From NCBI RefSeq assembly GCF_914767665.1, contig NC_059506.1:744001-808000 (forward strand): 64,000 nucleotides of DNA. The letters run 5' to 3'. The notes under the pieces were generated by a model. The model saw only the letters and a list, made by a program, of their open reading frames with translations. It had not been told where the DNA came from and did no database searches. This DNA comes from Harmonia axyridis. Lineage: Eukaryota; Arthropoda; Insecta; Coleoptera; Coccinellidae. Every line of letters begins with the position of its first letter. Position 1 is the stretch's first letter. This document shows, one piece after another, positions 1 to 10,773 of this stretch. Both the position numbers and the translations under genes were made by a program.

Positions 1-206
1 ATTTTCACCAATGTATGGGGCAAATGGCACTACATGCTCTTCAAGAATGTTCCTTATATACCTATCAGCATTCATAGCTCCATTATCAACGACCACTAGG
101 TATGTGCGAGCAGTCAAAGATATTCCACCCCATACCATAATCGATCCTCCCCCGAAACCGGTAGTATTCAGGAAATTGCACTGAGCATATCTTTCATGTG
201 GGCGTC

Positions 207-242
<36 letters not shown>

Positions 243-1361
243 CGCATCTCTCGGGAAAAGACTGAGCTTATAACGCCCTTTCAAGCGCCCCGAGATGAAT
301 TTAGAATAAATCGGTTTGTGCGTGTCTTAAACTGCTGCAAGTTGTAACCCAGGGGGAATACATCTTGAGGTAGGGTATTCCATAGCCTTGCAGTTCGGTA
401 AAGAAAAGCCTTCTGATACACCGATGTCCTAGCTGTAGAAAGATGCACGACAAACTGGTGACTATTATCGGCTAGCTTTGTTCGTCGATCAAATTGAGCC
501 CCTGGAGGAATCATGGAGGCAATGGCAGCAGAACACCTTCCGTGGTAGTATCTGTAAAAAAGGCATAAGTCTCCAACCTTCCTACGGTGATCGAGACTAT
601 GAAGGTTGGCAGTTAACGTTGGATCGTCTATTAGGCGCACTGCTCTTTTTTGAATGGAATCAAGTAGGAGTAACGAGTGCTTAGGAGCTGAACCCCAAGC
701 ATGAGAGCAATATTCCATAGCTGGACGCACTTGAGCTTTATAAAGTAATAAAAGCTGCATTGGAGTGAACAATTTCCTCGCACGAAATAGATAGCTAAGC
801 TTCTGTGCAGCTGACTTGGCAACTGAGCAGACGTGCTCATGCCAGGTTGTATACAAGGGAACGTCGATCACAATGGTAGAGGCAGAATCTAGACTCATCT
901 GTGAAGAGAACTCTTTCCCAATCAGCCTCTTCCCAATGGATATGCTCTCTCGCAAAATCCAAACGCGCCCTTCGATGGGCTGGGGTAAGAGCTGGACCTC
1001 TTGCCGCGACACGAGGCCTTAAATCTTATTCTCTGAGGCGATTTCTTATTGTCTGAGTGCTAATTTGCACCCCATGAATGTGCTCAAGCTGATTTTGAAG
1101 GAGGCGAGCGGTTGTAAACCGTTGTCTCAACGAAGAAACTTCCAAGTAACGTTCTTGAATGGCAGTTGTTACCTGTGGTCTACCCTGTCCTGGTCTTCGG
1201 TCATTCATACCTGTCTCCCTGAATCGCTGCAACATTCTGGACACACTTGTATGGGAAACTCCAAACCTTTCTGCAATTCTTGTGAATGTCCACCCTTCTT
1301 CTCGCAAAACTACCGTTTGGGCACATTCCTCTTGGGTCAAATTGCGTGTTTCGCGTTGCAT
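1..1361 (-). mobile_element. Tc1-like DNA transposon, split by a LINE insertion and running off the left edge
   Basis: The minus strand from an ATG at 1361 encodes the N-terminus of a Tc1-type transposase: two helix-turn-helix halves joined by a linker containing GRP (residues about 1-110, to about 1026). A different minus frame over 860-1020 continues with RARLDFARE and FTDESRF, the first catalytic Asp region. It ends at SLVY near 853. The reading picks up again at 207 as RRPHERY and goes on through MVWGGIS to the window edge. The gap between is a LINE fragment (208-852). The frame break near 1021 shows the copy is dead. The second and third catalytic residues lie outside the window. Family assignment comes from motifs only. 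Confidence 0.8.
208..852 (-). mobile_element. 5'-truncated jockey-like LINE, C-terminal end with poly(A)
   Basis: The minus frame from about 848 to 281 reads like the extreme C-terminus of a non-LTR reverse transcriptase ORF of the jockey type: KLSYLFRARK, then VRPAMEYCSHAWG, then RLWNTLP and a final basic stretch. A run of about 29 T at 211-239 on the plus strand is the poly(A) tail in element orientation. It sits inside a Tc1 transposase gene. The short sequence GTAT at 208-211 and again at 849-852 is a candidate target-site duplication. Only the last 190 or so codons remain, so it has no catalytic core. Confidence 0.8.
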
Positions 1362-1828
1362 AGCGATCGAGTGTAGAAAATCAAACGAAAGAAAAACTAT
1401 TGATCACTAGAATAGATCGAGAACAACTGATTTTAGAATGGAGCCAATACATTCAAAATTTAATAATCTCATCTTTTTTATTCCTGCTGGGAAAAAACAT
1501 CTGTATTGAAGAAAAACGTTGAAAGTGGATAACATATGCATGCATAAGAGCCCGTTCACATGACGAGCGGTTTACGCGCGGTTTGAAACCGCGCGTTTAC
1601 AAGTACATGAATTTTCTTCGAAGCGTACACATGCCTCCGCGCGTTTTTATGGACCGCGCGTAGAGCGCGGTTCTAGAGCTTGCCCGTAGTAACCGCGCGT
1701 TGGCGCGCGGTTTGAGATCATAGGTTTCTAATGTAACCGTTCAGATGACCGCGCGGGCACGAGCTGATAGATGCCAGAGACGTATTTACGTATTTTCCTT
1801 CGATCCGTTCGGTCAGAAATATTTCAAA

Positions 1829-2002
1829 ATGGAACCGGACGCTCCTAAATTATTCATAGATGAAATTGAGAATTTTCCTGTAATATGCGACATGACAAGT
1901 AGTGTATATTCAGATAAAAACTCAAGGAGACGGGCTTGGGAAGAACTCGTCATCATATCCTGTGAAGGAGATGCTAATGAAGAAAAAAAATGTATTATGT
2001 GA
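1829..2002 (+). pseudogene. MADF-domain protein remnant inside the Harbinger-like element
   Basis: An open frame beginning at an ATG at 1829 (the frame itself is open from 1745) gives a peptide with FIDEIENFPVI, YSDKNSRRRAWEEL, the opening half of a MADF DNA-binding domain. After WEEL the similarity stops and the frame ends at 2002. MADF proteins bind DNA, and in PIF/Harbinger elements the accessory DNA-binding ORF helps transposase nuclear import and end binding (family knowledge). Given its place inside a TIR-bounded element it is more likely a transposon ORF relic than a host gene. Confidence 0.55.
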
Positions 2003-2277
2003 TCACATAAAAATGATAATAGCTCTTCATTTAGAAATCATGAGATACACGTAAAACAAATACAAATGAAGAGAAATAGTATCAAAATAACATTCACCTA
2101 CCACTTAACAGCAGAAATCTACTATACTAAGTATATGGTTCTAATTATAATTATTCAACAATAAATTAAATATTATATTCTTAAATGGTTTATAATTATT
2201 TATTTCTTTGATTTCATTAGGCAGTCTATTGAAAAACTTTAAACAACTGTATTCTAGCTGCTATTTGTGTTGAATTT

Positions 2278-2870
2278 AATTTACTTTTTTTTTCTGTCGA
2301 GCCACGTGTCCTGCCCACTGCCACTTCAATTCTGCAACACGCGCTATAATATCTACGACTCTAGTTCTTTGTCGGATTTCTTCATTCCTTTTTCTGTCTC
2401 TGAGACTGACATTGAGCATAGTTCTTTCCATCGCTCTCTGCATCACCCTCAGCTGGTTTGCGGTCTTCTTAGTTATAGCCATAGTTTCCAGGCCATATGT
2501 CGCTACCGGTAATTTGCAGGCATCGAAAACTTTCCTTTTAAGGTTTATGGGATGCCGTTATTCCTGAATATATATTTCATCTTTCCAAAAGTCATCCAAG
2601 TTAGCCTGATTCTTCTTTTTATCTCTGCTGTTTGATTTTCTTTGCCGATTCTTATTGAGTGTCTTAAATATTATATATTCTTCTACATTTTCAAGTTGTG
2701 TGCCGTCAATGTTTATGTGTTCTGTGGTGTTGTTGATAAGTTTGGTCTTCGAAACATTAATTTTCAAACCGACTTTATTCAGAGCATCAATAAGTTGTTT
2801 TAACATCTCGCTCAATTCCTGCATGTTGCTACTTATTAGGACGATGTCATCGGCAAAACGAAGATGATTT
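2278..2870 (-). mobile_element. RTE-like LINE fragment
   Basis: On the minus strand, 2870 to 2558 reads FADDIV, NMQELSEMLKQLIDAL, NVSKTK, the end of the reverse-transcriptase palm and the segment after it. A second frame at 2482-2276 reads QRAMERTMLNVSLRDR, then LKWQWAGHVAR, a very typical RTE-clade C-terminal stretch. Frame changes and stops separate the two, so the copy is dead. It lies within the Harbinger-like element and must have been inserted there. Confidence 0.75.
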
Positions 2871-3129
2871 AAGTAGGATCAGTTTCAATTGATGAATAAT
2901 AGAAACTATTCGATCTATAATTACCTATGAAAACTTAAAAACGTTTAATTCTCACCTAAATCTGATACTCAATCCAGATTCAAATCAAAATGTAGAATTC
3001 AAACTGAATACGGGCCGTTACGGCAACGCGCGGTCACCGCTTGGCAACCGCGTTCCATGTGGACGGTATCCAATTATCCACCGCTCATTCAACCGCGCGT
3101 AAACCGCTCGTCATGTGAACGTGCTCTAA

Positions 3130-3582
3130 TTCTGATAAAAATAATTATCATTGAGAACACCTTCAGTTGTAGAATAAATTTGAGATTTCCATAATGTGCG
3201 TTAATTTTTTTGCGCAGTGTATTTTCATTCGTTCAGATAAAGTTTCAGAATTATTGACAGAAAACTTATTTATGGTCCTTCTCTCGGAAGTTATGAACAT
3301 ATTAATATCAGAACTAACATCAATTATCCATTTGTATATTAAAAACTAGGGCTGATAGGAAAAATCTGGTGACGTTTCGGAAATCATCATATTAAAATCG
3401 TTTGAAATCAATTGTTGGATTTCGGCACCATTTTTTTTATCGATTTGTTGAACTTTGTTATCTATAAATAACCATTTCAATACGTTCAATTGAGTTCAAA
3501 AAATCACAGATGGTTTTCTACAAAATCCTAATCACCCTGTGAATTATTCCTGCAAATGTCATCAGAAAACTTGTTGTTGCTA
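3130..3582. other. AT-rich stretch, nothing recognised
   Basis: No coding frame, RNA gene or clear repeat boundary is visible here. Confidence 0.5.
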
Positions 3583-5052
3583 TACAGGTGTCCCAAAAAG
3601 ACCACGTCAAACGAAAATGGAATGTTCCTAGATCAGAATGTGCTCTACCTGATGTGAAAAAATCGTTTATACGAAAGTCTCACAGTTTTCGAGATATTTG
3701 ATGTTTTATATTATACTTTCTCTCATGCCAATCATGCCATAGGTACAATTGAATACTTTTCGAATCATTTTTTTTCCATGAACATTGTTGAATGATTGCT
3801 TCAATTTATGCATGAAAAATAGCACGAAATATTATACATGGATTCTGAAAAAAAAAATGTTTGAAATTTACGTTTTGGCGGAAGTGTTTTTTGTACCTAA
3901 TTTGATCTAAGGTGGTGTAAAAAAGAGCACTGGATCTTTTCTTCATATTGAGTTGAAAAGTTGCCTATTCTGTGAGGATTTCGAAAAGGTAAAATACAGG
4001 TGATAACGTAGAGATAGAATAGAAAGGAGACAACATCACGTGACTGAAAGCGGTACCACTTCGCCATTTTGGATGTAACGGGTGTTTTTTTTTGAGGTAT
4101 ATAACTTTAAGTTGGCATTACTGTTCAAGATGGCGACCGATTTAACAGATTTATTCTCAGTTTGGTTTGGCAATTCATCATGAATAGACTCATGCCTGAA
4201 CAACGCTTGCAAATAGTGAAATTTTATTTAGAAAATAATGGTTCTGTGCGGAATACGTATCGCGCACTACGTCCATTTTATTTTGTTTAGCGATGAAGCG
4301 CTCTTCTGATTGAATGGCTACGTCAACAAACAAAACTGCCGCATTTGGAGTGAAGCTAATCCTCAAGTGTATGTCGAAACATCGTTACATCCAGAAAAAC
4401 TGACTGTTTGGTGCGCTTTATGGGCAGGTGGAATCATTGGTCCGTACTTCTTCAAAAACGATGATGGCCAGAACGTTACAGTCAATGGTGATCGGTACAG
4501 AGCCATGATTCCTAACTTTTTCATTCCTGAATTGAACAACCATGATGTCCAGGAGCTGTGGTTTCAACAAGACGGCGCAACATGTCACACAGCTCGTGCC
4601 ACAATCGATTTATTGAAAGACACGTTTGGTGACCGCCTAATTTCACGTTTTGGACCTGCGAATTGGCCTCCAAGATCTTGTGATTTAACACCGCTAGACT
4701 ACTTTCTATGGGGCTATGTAAAGTCATTGGTCTATGCGGATAAGCCACAAACCCTTGATCATTTGGAAGACAACATTCGCCGTGTTATTGCTGATATACG
4801 GCCACAAATGTTGGAAAAAGTCATCGAAAATCGGACGTCCAGATTGGACTACATCCGAGCCAGCCGTGGCGGTCATATGTCAGAAATCATATTTAAAATG
4901 TAATGCCACAAGAGTATCTTGCGAATAAATAACATTTATGTCAATCGAATGATCCATCGTTGTTTAATTGCAATTTAAAGTTCTATAACTCTAAAAAAAA
5001 CACCTTTTACATTCCGTTTTCGTTTGACATGGACTTTTTGGGACACCCTGTA
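3583..5052. mobile_element. TACAGG-tipped inverted-repeat element containing a rosa-like insertion
   Basis: The left end TACAGGTGTCCCAAAAAG, followed by a CACGTCAAACGAAAA stretch, is matched in reverse complement by the right end at 5005-5052, closing in CACCCTGTA. The inverted repeats are about 47 bp. A rosa-like element (4080-5004) is inserted at a TA just before the right repeat. Without it the outer element is about 540 bp. No coding frame belongs to the outer element. Confidence 0.65.
4080..5004 (+). mobile_element. Rosa-like (DD41D) Tc1/mariner relic, copy 1
   Basis: The element runs from GGGTGTTTTTTT to AAAAAAAACACC and has imperfect ~30-bp terminal inverted repeats that include a TATA-AACTTTAA block. 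The transposase N-terminus (start near 4180, MNRLMPEQRLQIV) is joined by an internal deletion to the catalytic domain. That domain follows in another frame as an open stretch, 4310-4903. Second Asp: FQQDGA; third Asp: TPLDYFLWGY, with 41 residues between them. The DNA-binding linker and the region before the first Asp are missing. Five more copies in this window share the same deletion joint, so a deleted version was amplified. Confidence 0.85.
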
Positions 5053-5074
5053 TAAATGACTTCGTAAAGAGCTT

Positions 5075-5347
5075 ATGAGGTTATTCTCTACCACTTGCGA
5101 TCAAGGTTCCGCTGGGCAATCCCGTAAATCGACTAGCCATAAACTGACGAACAATTCGACTCTGCTCCAGAATTTCCTCGATCTCGACTCGAAAATAGAC
5201 GCCTTCGTCCAGAGGATCCAATCCATGCTCGAGGCCCGATTCAATCACTTCGACTTCTCGACTATCAACGGCCTGAAAGACGAGCTGGTCGGTCCGTTGA
5301 AATTGAAGATCACGAAACTGGACGGCGACGGCGATCACATGACCTAA
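5075..5347 (+). CDS. Likely last coding exon of an uncharacterised gene
   Basis: This frame stands out from its AT-rich surroundings by GC-rich, C/G-ending codons (CTC GAT CTC GAC, GTC CAG AGG ATC), as real insect coding sequence often does. It encodes a hydrophilic, probably helical segment with FLDLDSKIDAFVQRI and NGLKDELVGPLKLKITKL, ending DGDGDHMT before TAA at 5345. The ATG at 5075 need not be the true start. A 3' splice site could lie just upstream, for example after the pyrimidine-rich TTATTCTCTACC tract. Upstream exons are not visible; transposons occupy the preceding 5 kb. A possible poly(A) signal is at 5941-5946. I do not recognise the family. Confidence 0.4.
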   Translation: MRLFSTTCDQGSAGQSRKSTSHKLTNNSTLLQNFLDLDSKIDAFVQRIQSMLEARFNHFDFSTINGLKDELVGPLKLKITKLDGDGDHMT

Positions 5348-5349
5348 GC

Positions 5350-7595
5350 TGGCTCGAATGTTGTTTGTGTCAAGAGCACATTGAAACTTTTGAACTCTTT
5401 TCTCCGAGAAACAATTGACAAATCAGCCACAGTTCTATCAGAAAAATGTTTGTTTTATATGACGAATACTCATCAGTTTCCTTTACTACAAATTAAAAAA
5501 AAAATTTAAACATTTTCTGTCACAATAATGGTCGCATGTTTTATATTTCTATTTTATAATATATATGGATCAATTGACTTTTATTAATCGAAAACGTTGA
5601 CATGTGTTATATAGAGTGAAATAATCCAGAAAAAACAGTTGATTTATCGAGTAACTCATTTGATTTCAGTAAATTTGAATGAATCAGCTGAACTAGTTGA
5701 ATAGCTCAAATTAATTTGTCTGCAGAAAAATAAAAAAATTACCTCATTCAGTTTTTACCTTTATTACAGTTCTTAAAAAAAAATGTTTGTTTGTTTGGTT
5801 TTAGGTTGTATTGTATTGTTTAGAAGACTAGCCAAATATTTGTGTAACCCCTATCGTTAATGTTAATCTCTGTAAATTTACATTGAAAAAAGAAAAAAAT
5901 CGTATGGTTCCAAAGTGTTAAAGTTTAAATAATATTCCTCAATAAAGAGTTTGCAAATGTCACCATTGATTTATCTTCGAAAAATCCGACACATTTCCTG
6001 GGTAAGTATTTCGTTATTTCCAACCTTTATAATCTAATGGATGATTCTATATGAAATTTTTGACAAACATTACGAATTTTAAACAAAACCTAGTACTATG
6101 TATTTTCCCTGTTTTCAAAACAATACCTCTGCACTTTCTAACAAACTTATTTTAAGTTTGATACCCAAAGAAATCCAATTCTAAAATCAAAGATATTATT
6201 CCCTAAGAATAGCTACAAACCGAGCCATGTAAGCAGCGAAGCAGTAATATTCCAAGGTAATGATAATAACAATATTTTGCACTGAAGTCAGGAAGGAAAA
6301 AGAATATTTCCGAAGGATGAGTTTTTTGTGCCATTCGTTATAAGTTAAGTAGATTTACTATAAATGTCTTTCGATCTAGTATCAAGATAAAATGCTGCAA
6401 CCAGTTAAAAAATTTCTTGAGGTGTAAAAATAAGTCTTTTTTTTTGCAAATTTGATTGGTTTTCGAAATGGTCTATAGACCATTTCTCACCAATTGTTTC
6501 TTTATTTGTACTTCCAGTTTTCTAGAAAATAGAAAAATTTTCCTCGCAAAATAAAAACTATATAATATTTTCGCATATTTTCTGAATACTCAATCGATTC
6601 TGAATCAGAATATATAAATATAATGGTAGTTATATATTTATTTCGAGCAATTCCAGTCAAAATCAACCTGAGAAAATTCAGAATTTATATTCGGATAATA
6701 CAGGGCGTTCCAAATTAAGTCGGCACCATTGCCAACTCAGTTATTATTGATGCTACGATGTCAGTTAAATGGGCAAACTATAGTTGCATTTTTAGTGTTC
6801 TTCTCGATGCCGAAAACAACAACAAAAATTGACATTCGCGTTGTCATAATATTTCATAAAATGATATTTTTTTTCAATGGAACACCCTATATTTTTTCAT
6901 GCATTTCGATTCGTAATGACATTCTCAACAACAAAACTCATATCACCCTTCTTCCTAAAGTGGAAAATGAGCGACTTATTTCGAAATATTTATTTCTTAC
7001 ACTAGTACAAAAAATTTATTTGTTTTGGAATAAACCTCATGATTGTCCAAACAACCATTTTTTGTACTTATATGAATGACAATATTTTATTACTAATAGC
7101 AAAATAAGACTGTAAAAAGAAAGAAGTGCGCTGGGATATGAAGGTTTATTTTTTCTTACCAAACCTAAAATGAATTCAATTTTTTGTACAGATGTGAAAT
7201 TGTTGGTTTTTTGTTAATGAATATCCCTATGTCATCATCGAAATTTTTCTAATAGAGAAGATTGGCTAGAGACGGCTCTGACAACGATGTTGTCATTTCC
7301 AGAAAAAGTTACTCAAACTTCATATAGATATTGAACCAATATTCATTATTTGCCAGATATGTATTATTATTACATATTATATTATATTATTATTACACTT
7401 TATTCATTTTATTTTATTTATATTCGAGAATTTTTTTTCTCTTTTGATGTTTATCGTTGAAATCACTGGTGAATAAGAAGTTATTGTTTTATTTTTTTTT
7501 AATTTGACCCTGTAATTTCATTATGTACCTATGATCGAAACCAAATCGAAGTATTCATTCCCTTTCAAATGCATTGAATTTATACAACATCGATA
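5350..7595. other. Presumed 3' UTR then AT-rich intergenic DNA
   Basis: Up to about 5960 this may be the untranslated tail of the preceding exon. Beyond that I see only AT-rich sequence. A TACAGGGCGTTCC tip at 6700 and a GGAACACCCTAT at about 6881 face each other in inverted orientation about 190 bp apart, and resemble the tips of the fold-back elements of this window. The 7360-7420 segment is rich in ATTATT repeats. No gene is supported. Confidence 0.45.
5941..5946 (+). terminator. Candidate poly(A) signal AATAAA for the 5075-5347 exon
   Basis: A canonical AATAAA followed by GAGTTTGC, about 600 nt downstream of the stop codon at 5347. No better signal is seen between. In AT-rich DNA the hexamer also occurs by chance. 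Confidence 0.3.
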
Positions 7596-9159
7596 TACAG
7601 GGTGGCCACTTTTTCAATGGGATTGTATTGGTAACTTTTAAACCATAAGAGTTAGAAGGTCGGTCAAATGGAGAAAAAGTTGCATGCATAGAAGCATTAT
7701 CGAGCAGTTCAAACAAATCGAGATTATCAGGGCCGGATTTCGAGATATCATAAGAAAAGTAAATTATGTCATTTTGATTTTTCTTTTTTTCCCACTTTAT
7801 TTCAAATATTATCAAAAAATGTCACAGGAATTTTTTATTCGACAGTAAATTATCCTCAATTTGACGTAATCAGATTTCGTATTCAACGTTTCGTACTCTC
7901 TGGGCCACCCTCAACCTCATTTTTTTCAATAAGGACCTGCATATTTTATAACATTTTTCGAAATAACTTTCAACGCTGAATTCAACGATATATCATACTA
8001 TGTCATTCAAAGTTGATTTTCAGGTGATTTTGACCCTTATCCAAATTTAATGGTGTTTATGTAAGAAAAAACAAGTCTATTAACGATATCAATGTTCTGA
8101 CCCAAATTTAATCGAACCCAGAAAAAAAATCGAGGACTGTGGCCAGTGAATGGAATTTTTAAAAAACTGCTTGTAATAAAATAGTCAAGAGACGCGAATA
8201 CAATGATTTTAAATTTGAATACCAAGCCTTGCAAAAATTATATCGTAATAATCTCAAAATAAAGTTCGATTCTGTAATTTGTTTCAATGATTCAAATGAC
8301 AAATACAACAATAGTGATACCTCGCGAGAAAATTGAGAATGTTTTGGAAGGTATTCAAGGAGACCAAACAAGCAAATGTATAAGAAGTATGGGTTCCAGA
8401 ACCGTAAAGTGCATTTTACAAAATGGTGGACTTTTCGAACACTTACTTCATTAATTTTCATTTACTTTCGAATAATCATTTGATTTTTCTTTCATTAAAT
8501 GATACTTTCGTTTAATTATTATGAATTGAAATTTTCAAATGATTATTATAAAAGAAGAACCAAGAAACCAGTATACTGGTTTCTTGCTTTGATTCTAATA
8601 TGTTCCATTTAGTTCAAGATGGGTGAGTTGATTTTCTTATCGAAATTTATTGCATATTGCATGTTGTTAATTAACTAAATGAAGGTAATACAGATCCGAC
8701 CCGAAGAAAATTGGATAAGGGTCAAAATCACCTGAAAATCTACTTTGAATGACATAGTATGATATATCGTTGAATTCAGCGTTAAAAGTTATTTCGAAAA
8801 ATGTCATAAAATATGCAGGTCCGTATTGAAAAAAATGAGGTTGAGGGTGGCCCAGAAAGTACGAAACGTTGGATACGAAATCTGGTTACGTCAAATTGAG
8901 GATAATTTACTGTCGAATAAAAAGTTCCTGTAACATTTTTTGATAATATTTGAAATGAAGTGGGAAAAAAAGAAAAATCAAAATGACATAATTTACTTTT
9001 CTTATGATATCTCGAAATCCGGCCCTGATAATCTCGATTTGTTTGAACTGCTTGATAATGCTTCTATGCATGCAACTTTTTCTCCATTTGACCGACCTTC
9101 TAACTCTTATGGTTTAAAAGTTACCAATACAATCCCATTGAAAAAGTGGCCACCCTGTA
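7596..9159. mobile_element. 1.56-kb fold-back element, arms about 445 bp
   Basis: The left arm from TACAGGGTGGCCACTTTTTC (7596 to about 8044) recurs as a near-perfect reverse complement at about 8714-9159, ending in CACCCTGTA. The terminal TA may be the target duplication. The open frames 7555-7815 (minus) and 8940-9185 (plus) are the same sequence read from the two arms and are not genes. The central 0.67 kb is unique in this window and includes a TATA-box-like promoter motif and an ATG followed directly by a splice-donor-like site (8547-8626). Confidence 0.85.
8547..8626 (+). promoter_or_regulatory. TATA box plus minimal ATG-donor exon, promoter-like module
   Basis: TATAAAAG at 8547-8554 is followed 65 bp later by TTCAAGATGG and then GTGAGT (donor at 8623). 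A perfect 24-bp palindrome (AAGAAACCAGTA and its complement) lies between them, near 8560-8583. A first exon holding little more than an ATG before its intron is common in insect cuticle and other secreted-protein genes. No downstream exon is identifiable, and the module sits in the spacer of a fold-back element. It may therefore be a captured or remnant promoter. Confidence 0.3.
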
Positions 9160-9371
9160 TAAATTGTACCTATATCTATTATTGAAAATAAAAAAATATT
9201 ATGCGAAACAACATTTGCAGTAAAAAGCTTGTTGCGTTTCATATAATCCAAAATACATTCTTCATTATTGTCAAACTGAAAATACATAACAGAAATATTA
9301 AAAATTAAAAATTCATCTGTGATAATATTCAAATGCACTTAAAATTGTATTTCGATAAAACAACAAAATTT

Positions 9372-9671
9372 TCAATCCACACCATCTTCGTTTCTGGAAT
9401 TTTTTTCACTCGTTGCAGATTTGGGATCTCCTTCTTTGTTCATCTCGTCTTCAGTCATCTGATTCTCTTCATCTAATTTTCGCTGCTCAGCTTCCCACAA
9501 ATACACATCTTTTTTAAGGATGTAACAAAGGAAAGTACTCGCAAGTATTCCGACGAGAAGGAATATGAGCAGAATACTGAATCCTACAATGAATGTCACT
9601 GTGTGATTTGCATTCGGATCGTGCTTGTTAAGGTTCCTCAATGGTTCCTGTGTTGTGTTTGTTATGTCCAT
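9372..9671 (-). CDS. Small single-pass membrane protein, 99 aa
   Basis: The minus-strand ORF starts at ATG 9671. Its N-terminal 24 residues are hydrophilic and hold two N-glycosylation sequons (NTT near residue 5, NHT near 22). Residues 25-50 form one strong membrane helix (FIVGFSILLIFLLVGILAST, then FLCYIL) followed by KK. The last 45 residues are charged and acidic. The basic residues after the helix suggest the N-terminus faces the lumen or exterior. A good splice acceptor (T-tract then CCAG) lies at 9689-9690, so the ATG exon starts at 9688 and a noncoding exon lies upstream. A two-codon upstream ORF (ATG AAA TGA) precedes the start. I do not recognise the family. Composition and layout favour a real gene. 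Confidence 0.55.
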   Translation of the reverse strand: MDITNTTQEPLRNLNKHDPNANHTVTFIVGFSILLIFLLVGILASTFLCYILKKDVYLWEAEQRKLDEENQMTEDEMNKEGDPKSATSEKNSRNEDGVD

Positions 9672-9689
9672 AGCTCATTTCATTATCCC

Positions 9690-10089
9690 TGGAAAAAAAA
9701 AATTACTGATGGTTGAATGGGAATTATATATATATATTCTTTTGAGAAAGAGCAAATACAAAATATTAATTTCAAACAATCAAGCATATGTGTCGATGAA
9801 TCTCAGTATTAGCAGAGGAAATGTAACGGGGCATCATACATTTCAACGTATGATACAAGAGAACAGATAAAAACCTCAGCAAAAACTCTGTCTCCCCGTA
9901 TCGGTGTAGTGACTGGTTTGTGTAAACGTTTACAGAATAAGCTGACATAATTTATATTGAAGGACTTCCTCTTCAACCAAAACAAAATTTCCTTTATCCT
10001 CTCTTTTCGGTTGACGACTCTATAATTTCCAATTGGATCCTAAAACAAAAAGAAAAGAAGCAGAAAGGAGTACTAAATATTAGTTTTCA
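9690..10089. other. Upstream DNA of the small membrane gene merging into a LINE 3' region
   Basis: No coding frame. The minus strand at 10060-10040 has a pyrimidine tract ending in TTTTAG (acceptor-like). The stretch adjoining 10090 is probably the 3' UTR of the LINE on the same strand. Confidence 0.35.
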
Positions 10090-10773
10090 TTATATCGATT
10101 TGAAGTTAACTACCCATTCGAAAAAAGAATCTGAAACTGAATGGATAGCTTGGAAACCATCATGAAATTTATAAATCGGACAATCATTCACCAAGTGGTC
10201 AATGGTCTCTTCTACACCACACTCACATAGTGGGCTATCAATAGAACACCATTTGAAGAGGGTACTATTACAACGACCATGACCAGTTCTAAGTCTATTC
10301 AAAATACACCAAATTTTCCTAGGAAGATTGAAACCTAGAACTTTCTCTGAGGGATCAACAATAAGACTTTTGTTGAAAACGTTAGAAGAAGTCCATCCCG
10401 AACGCCAAATTTCCTTGTCGCTTTCATTGAATTCAAGGAAGGTGTTAGTCCATAAAGGTTTGCGTGATTTCAATCTAGCAGTTCTAGAATCTGGGAAATA
10501 GGATAAAATAGGAAATGAGTTCGGATAGAAATGAAATTTATCCCAAGATTTCTTGACTGCAACCTGTCTACGAATATGAGGTGGAACTATATGTGATAGC
10601 ACCGGTAACCAAACTAAAGGAGTAGATCTAATAGTCCCACTAATAATTCTCATAGAAACATTAAGCTGTGCATCAATTTTATGAACATGAGCACTATTAA
10701 ACCAAACAGAACAACAGTATTCAGCAGAATTGATAAGGATAAACGAAGAAAACACTGACGTGAAGTCATTCAT
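10090..10773 (-). mobile_element. LINE ORF2 C-terminal fragment with CCHC-like knuckle, 227 codons
   Basis: The minus-strand open frame is the tail of a non-LTR retrotransposon protein. It has AEYCCSVWFNSAH near its start (the usual segment after the palm: aligned tyrosine, cysteines and tryptophan), then WCILNRLRTGHGRCN. It ends with the zinc-knuckle-like C-x-C-x7-H-x4-C motif in CECGVEETIDHLVNDC. Reverse-transcriptase catalytic residues are absent because the copy is 5'-truncated. The frame is still intact over 684 bp, so the insertion is not very old. Clade (I, jockey or R1-like) cannot be fixed from this part. Confidence 0.75.

Larger units (their letters stand above)
1548..3126. mobile_element. 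PIF/Harbinger-like element with TAA target duplication
   Basis: Imperfect terminal inverted repeats start GAGCCCGTTCACATGACGAG on the left (1548) and match the reverse complement of the right end (3126), with ACGAGCGGTTTACGCGCGGT shared. Both tips are unusually GC-rich for the window. The trinucleotide TAA flanks both ends (1545-1547 and 3127-3129), the target duplication expected of PIF/Harbinger elements. Inside are a MADF-domain remnant (1829-2002) and a LINE fragment (2278-2870). Harbinger elements typically carry a transposase plus a separate Myb/SANT or MADF-like DNA-binding protein. No transposase is visible, so this is a non-autonomous derivative. Confidence 0.75.

Noticed and set aside
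281..1012. 243-codon ORF as one protein
   Set aside because: It is a chimera: about the first 55 codons are Tc1 transposase DNA read in the wrong frame, and the rest is the tail of a LINE.
4310..4903. Domesticated transposase gene
   Set aside because: The same fragment exists in six copies with a shared deletion and private defects, which fits transposon relics and not a host gene.
7555..9185. 86- and 81-codon ORFs on opposite strands with the same peptide
   Set aside because: Mirror reading of the two fold-back arms, with no coding signal.
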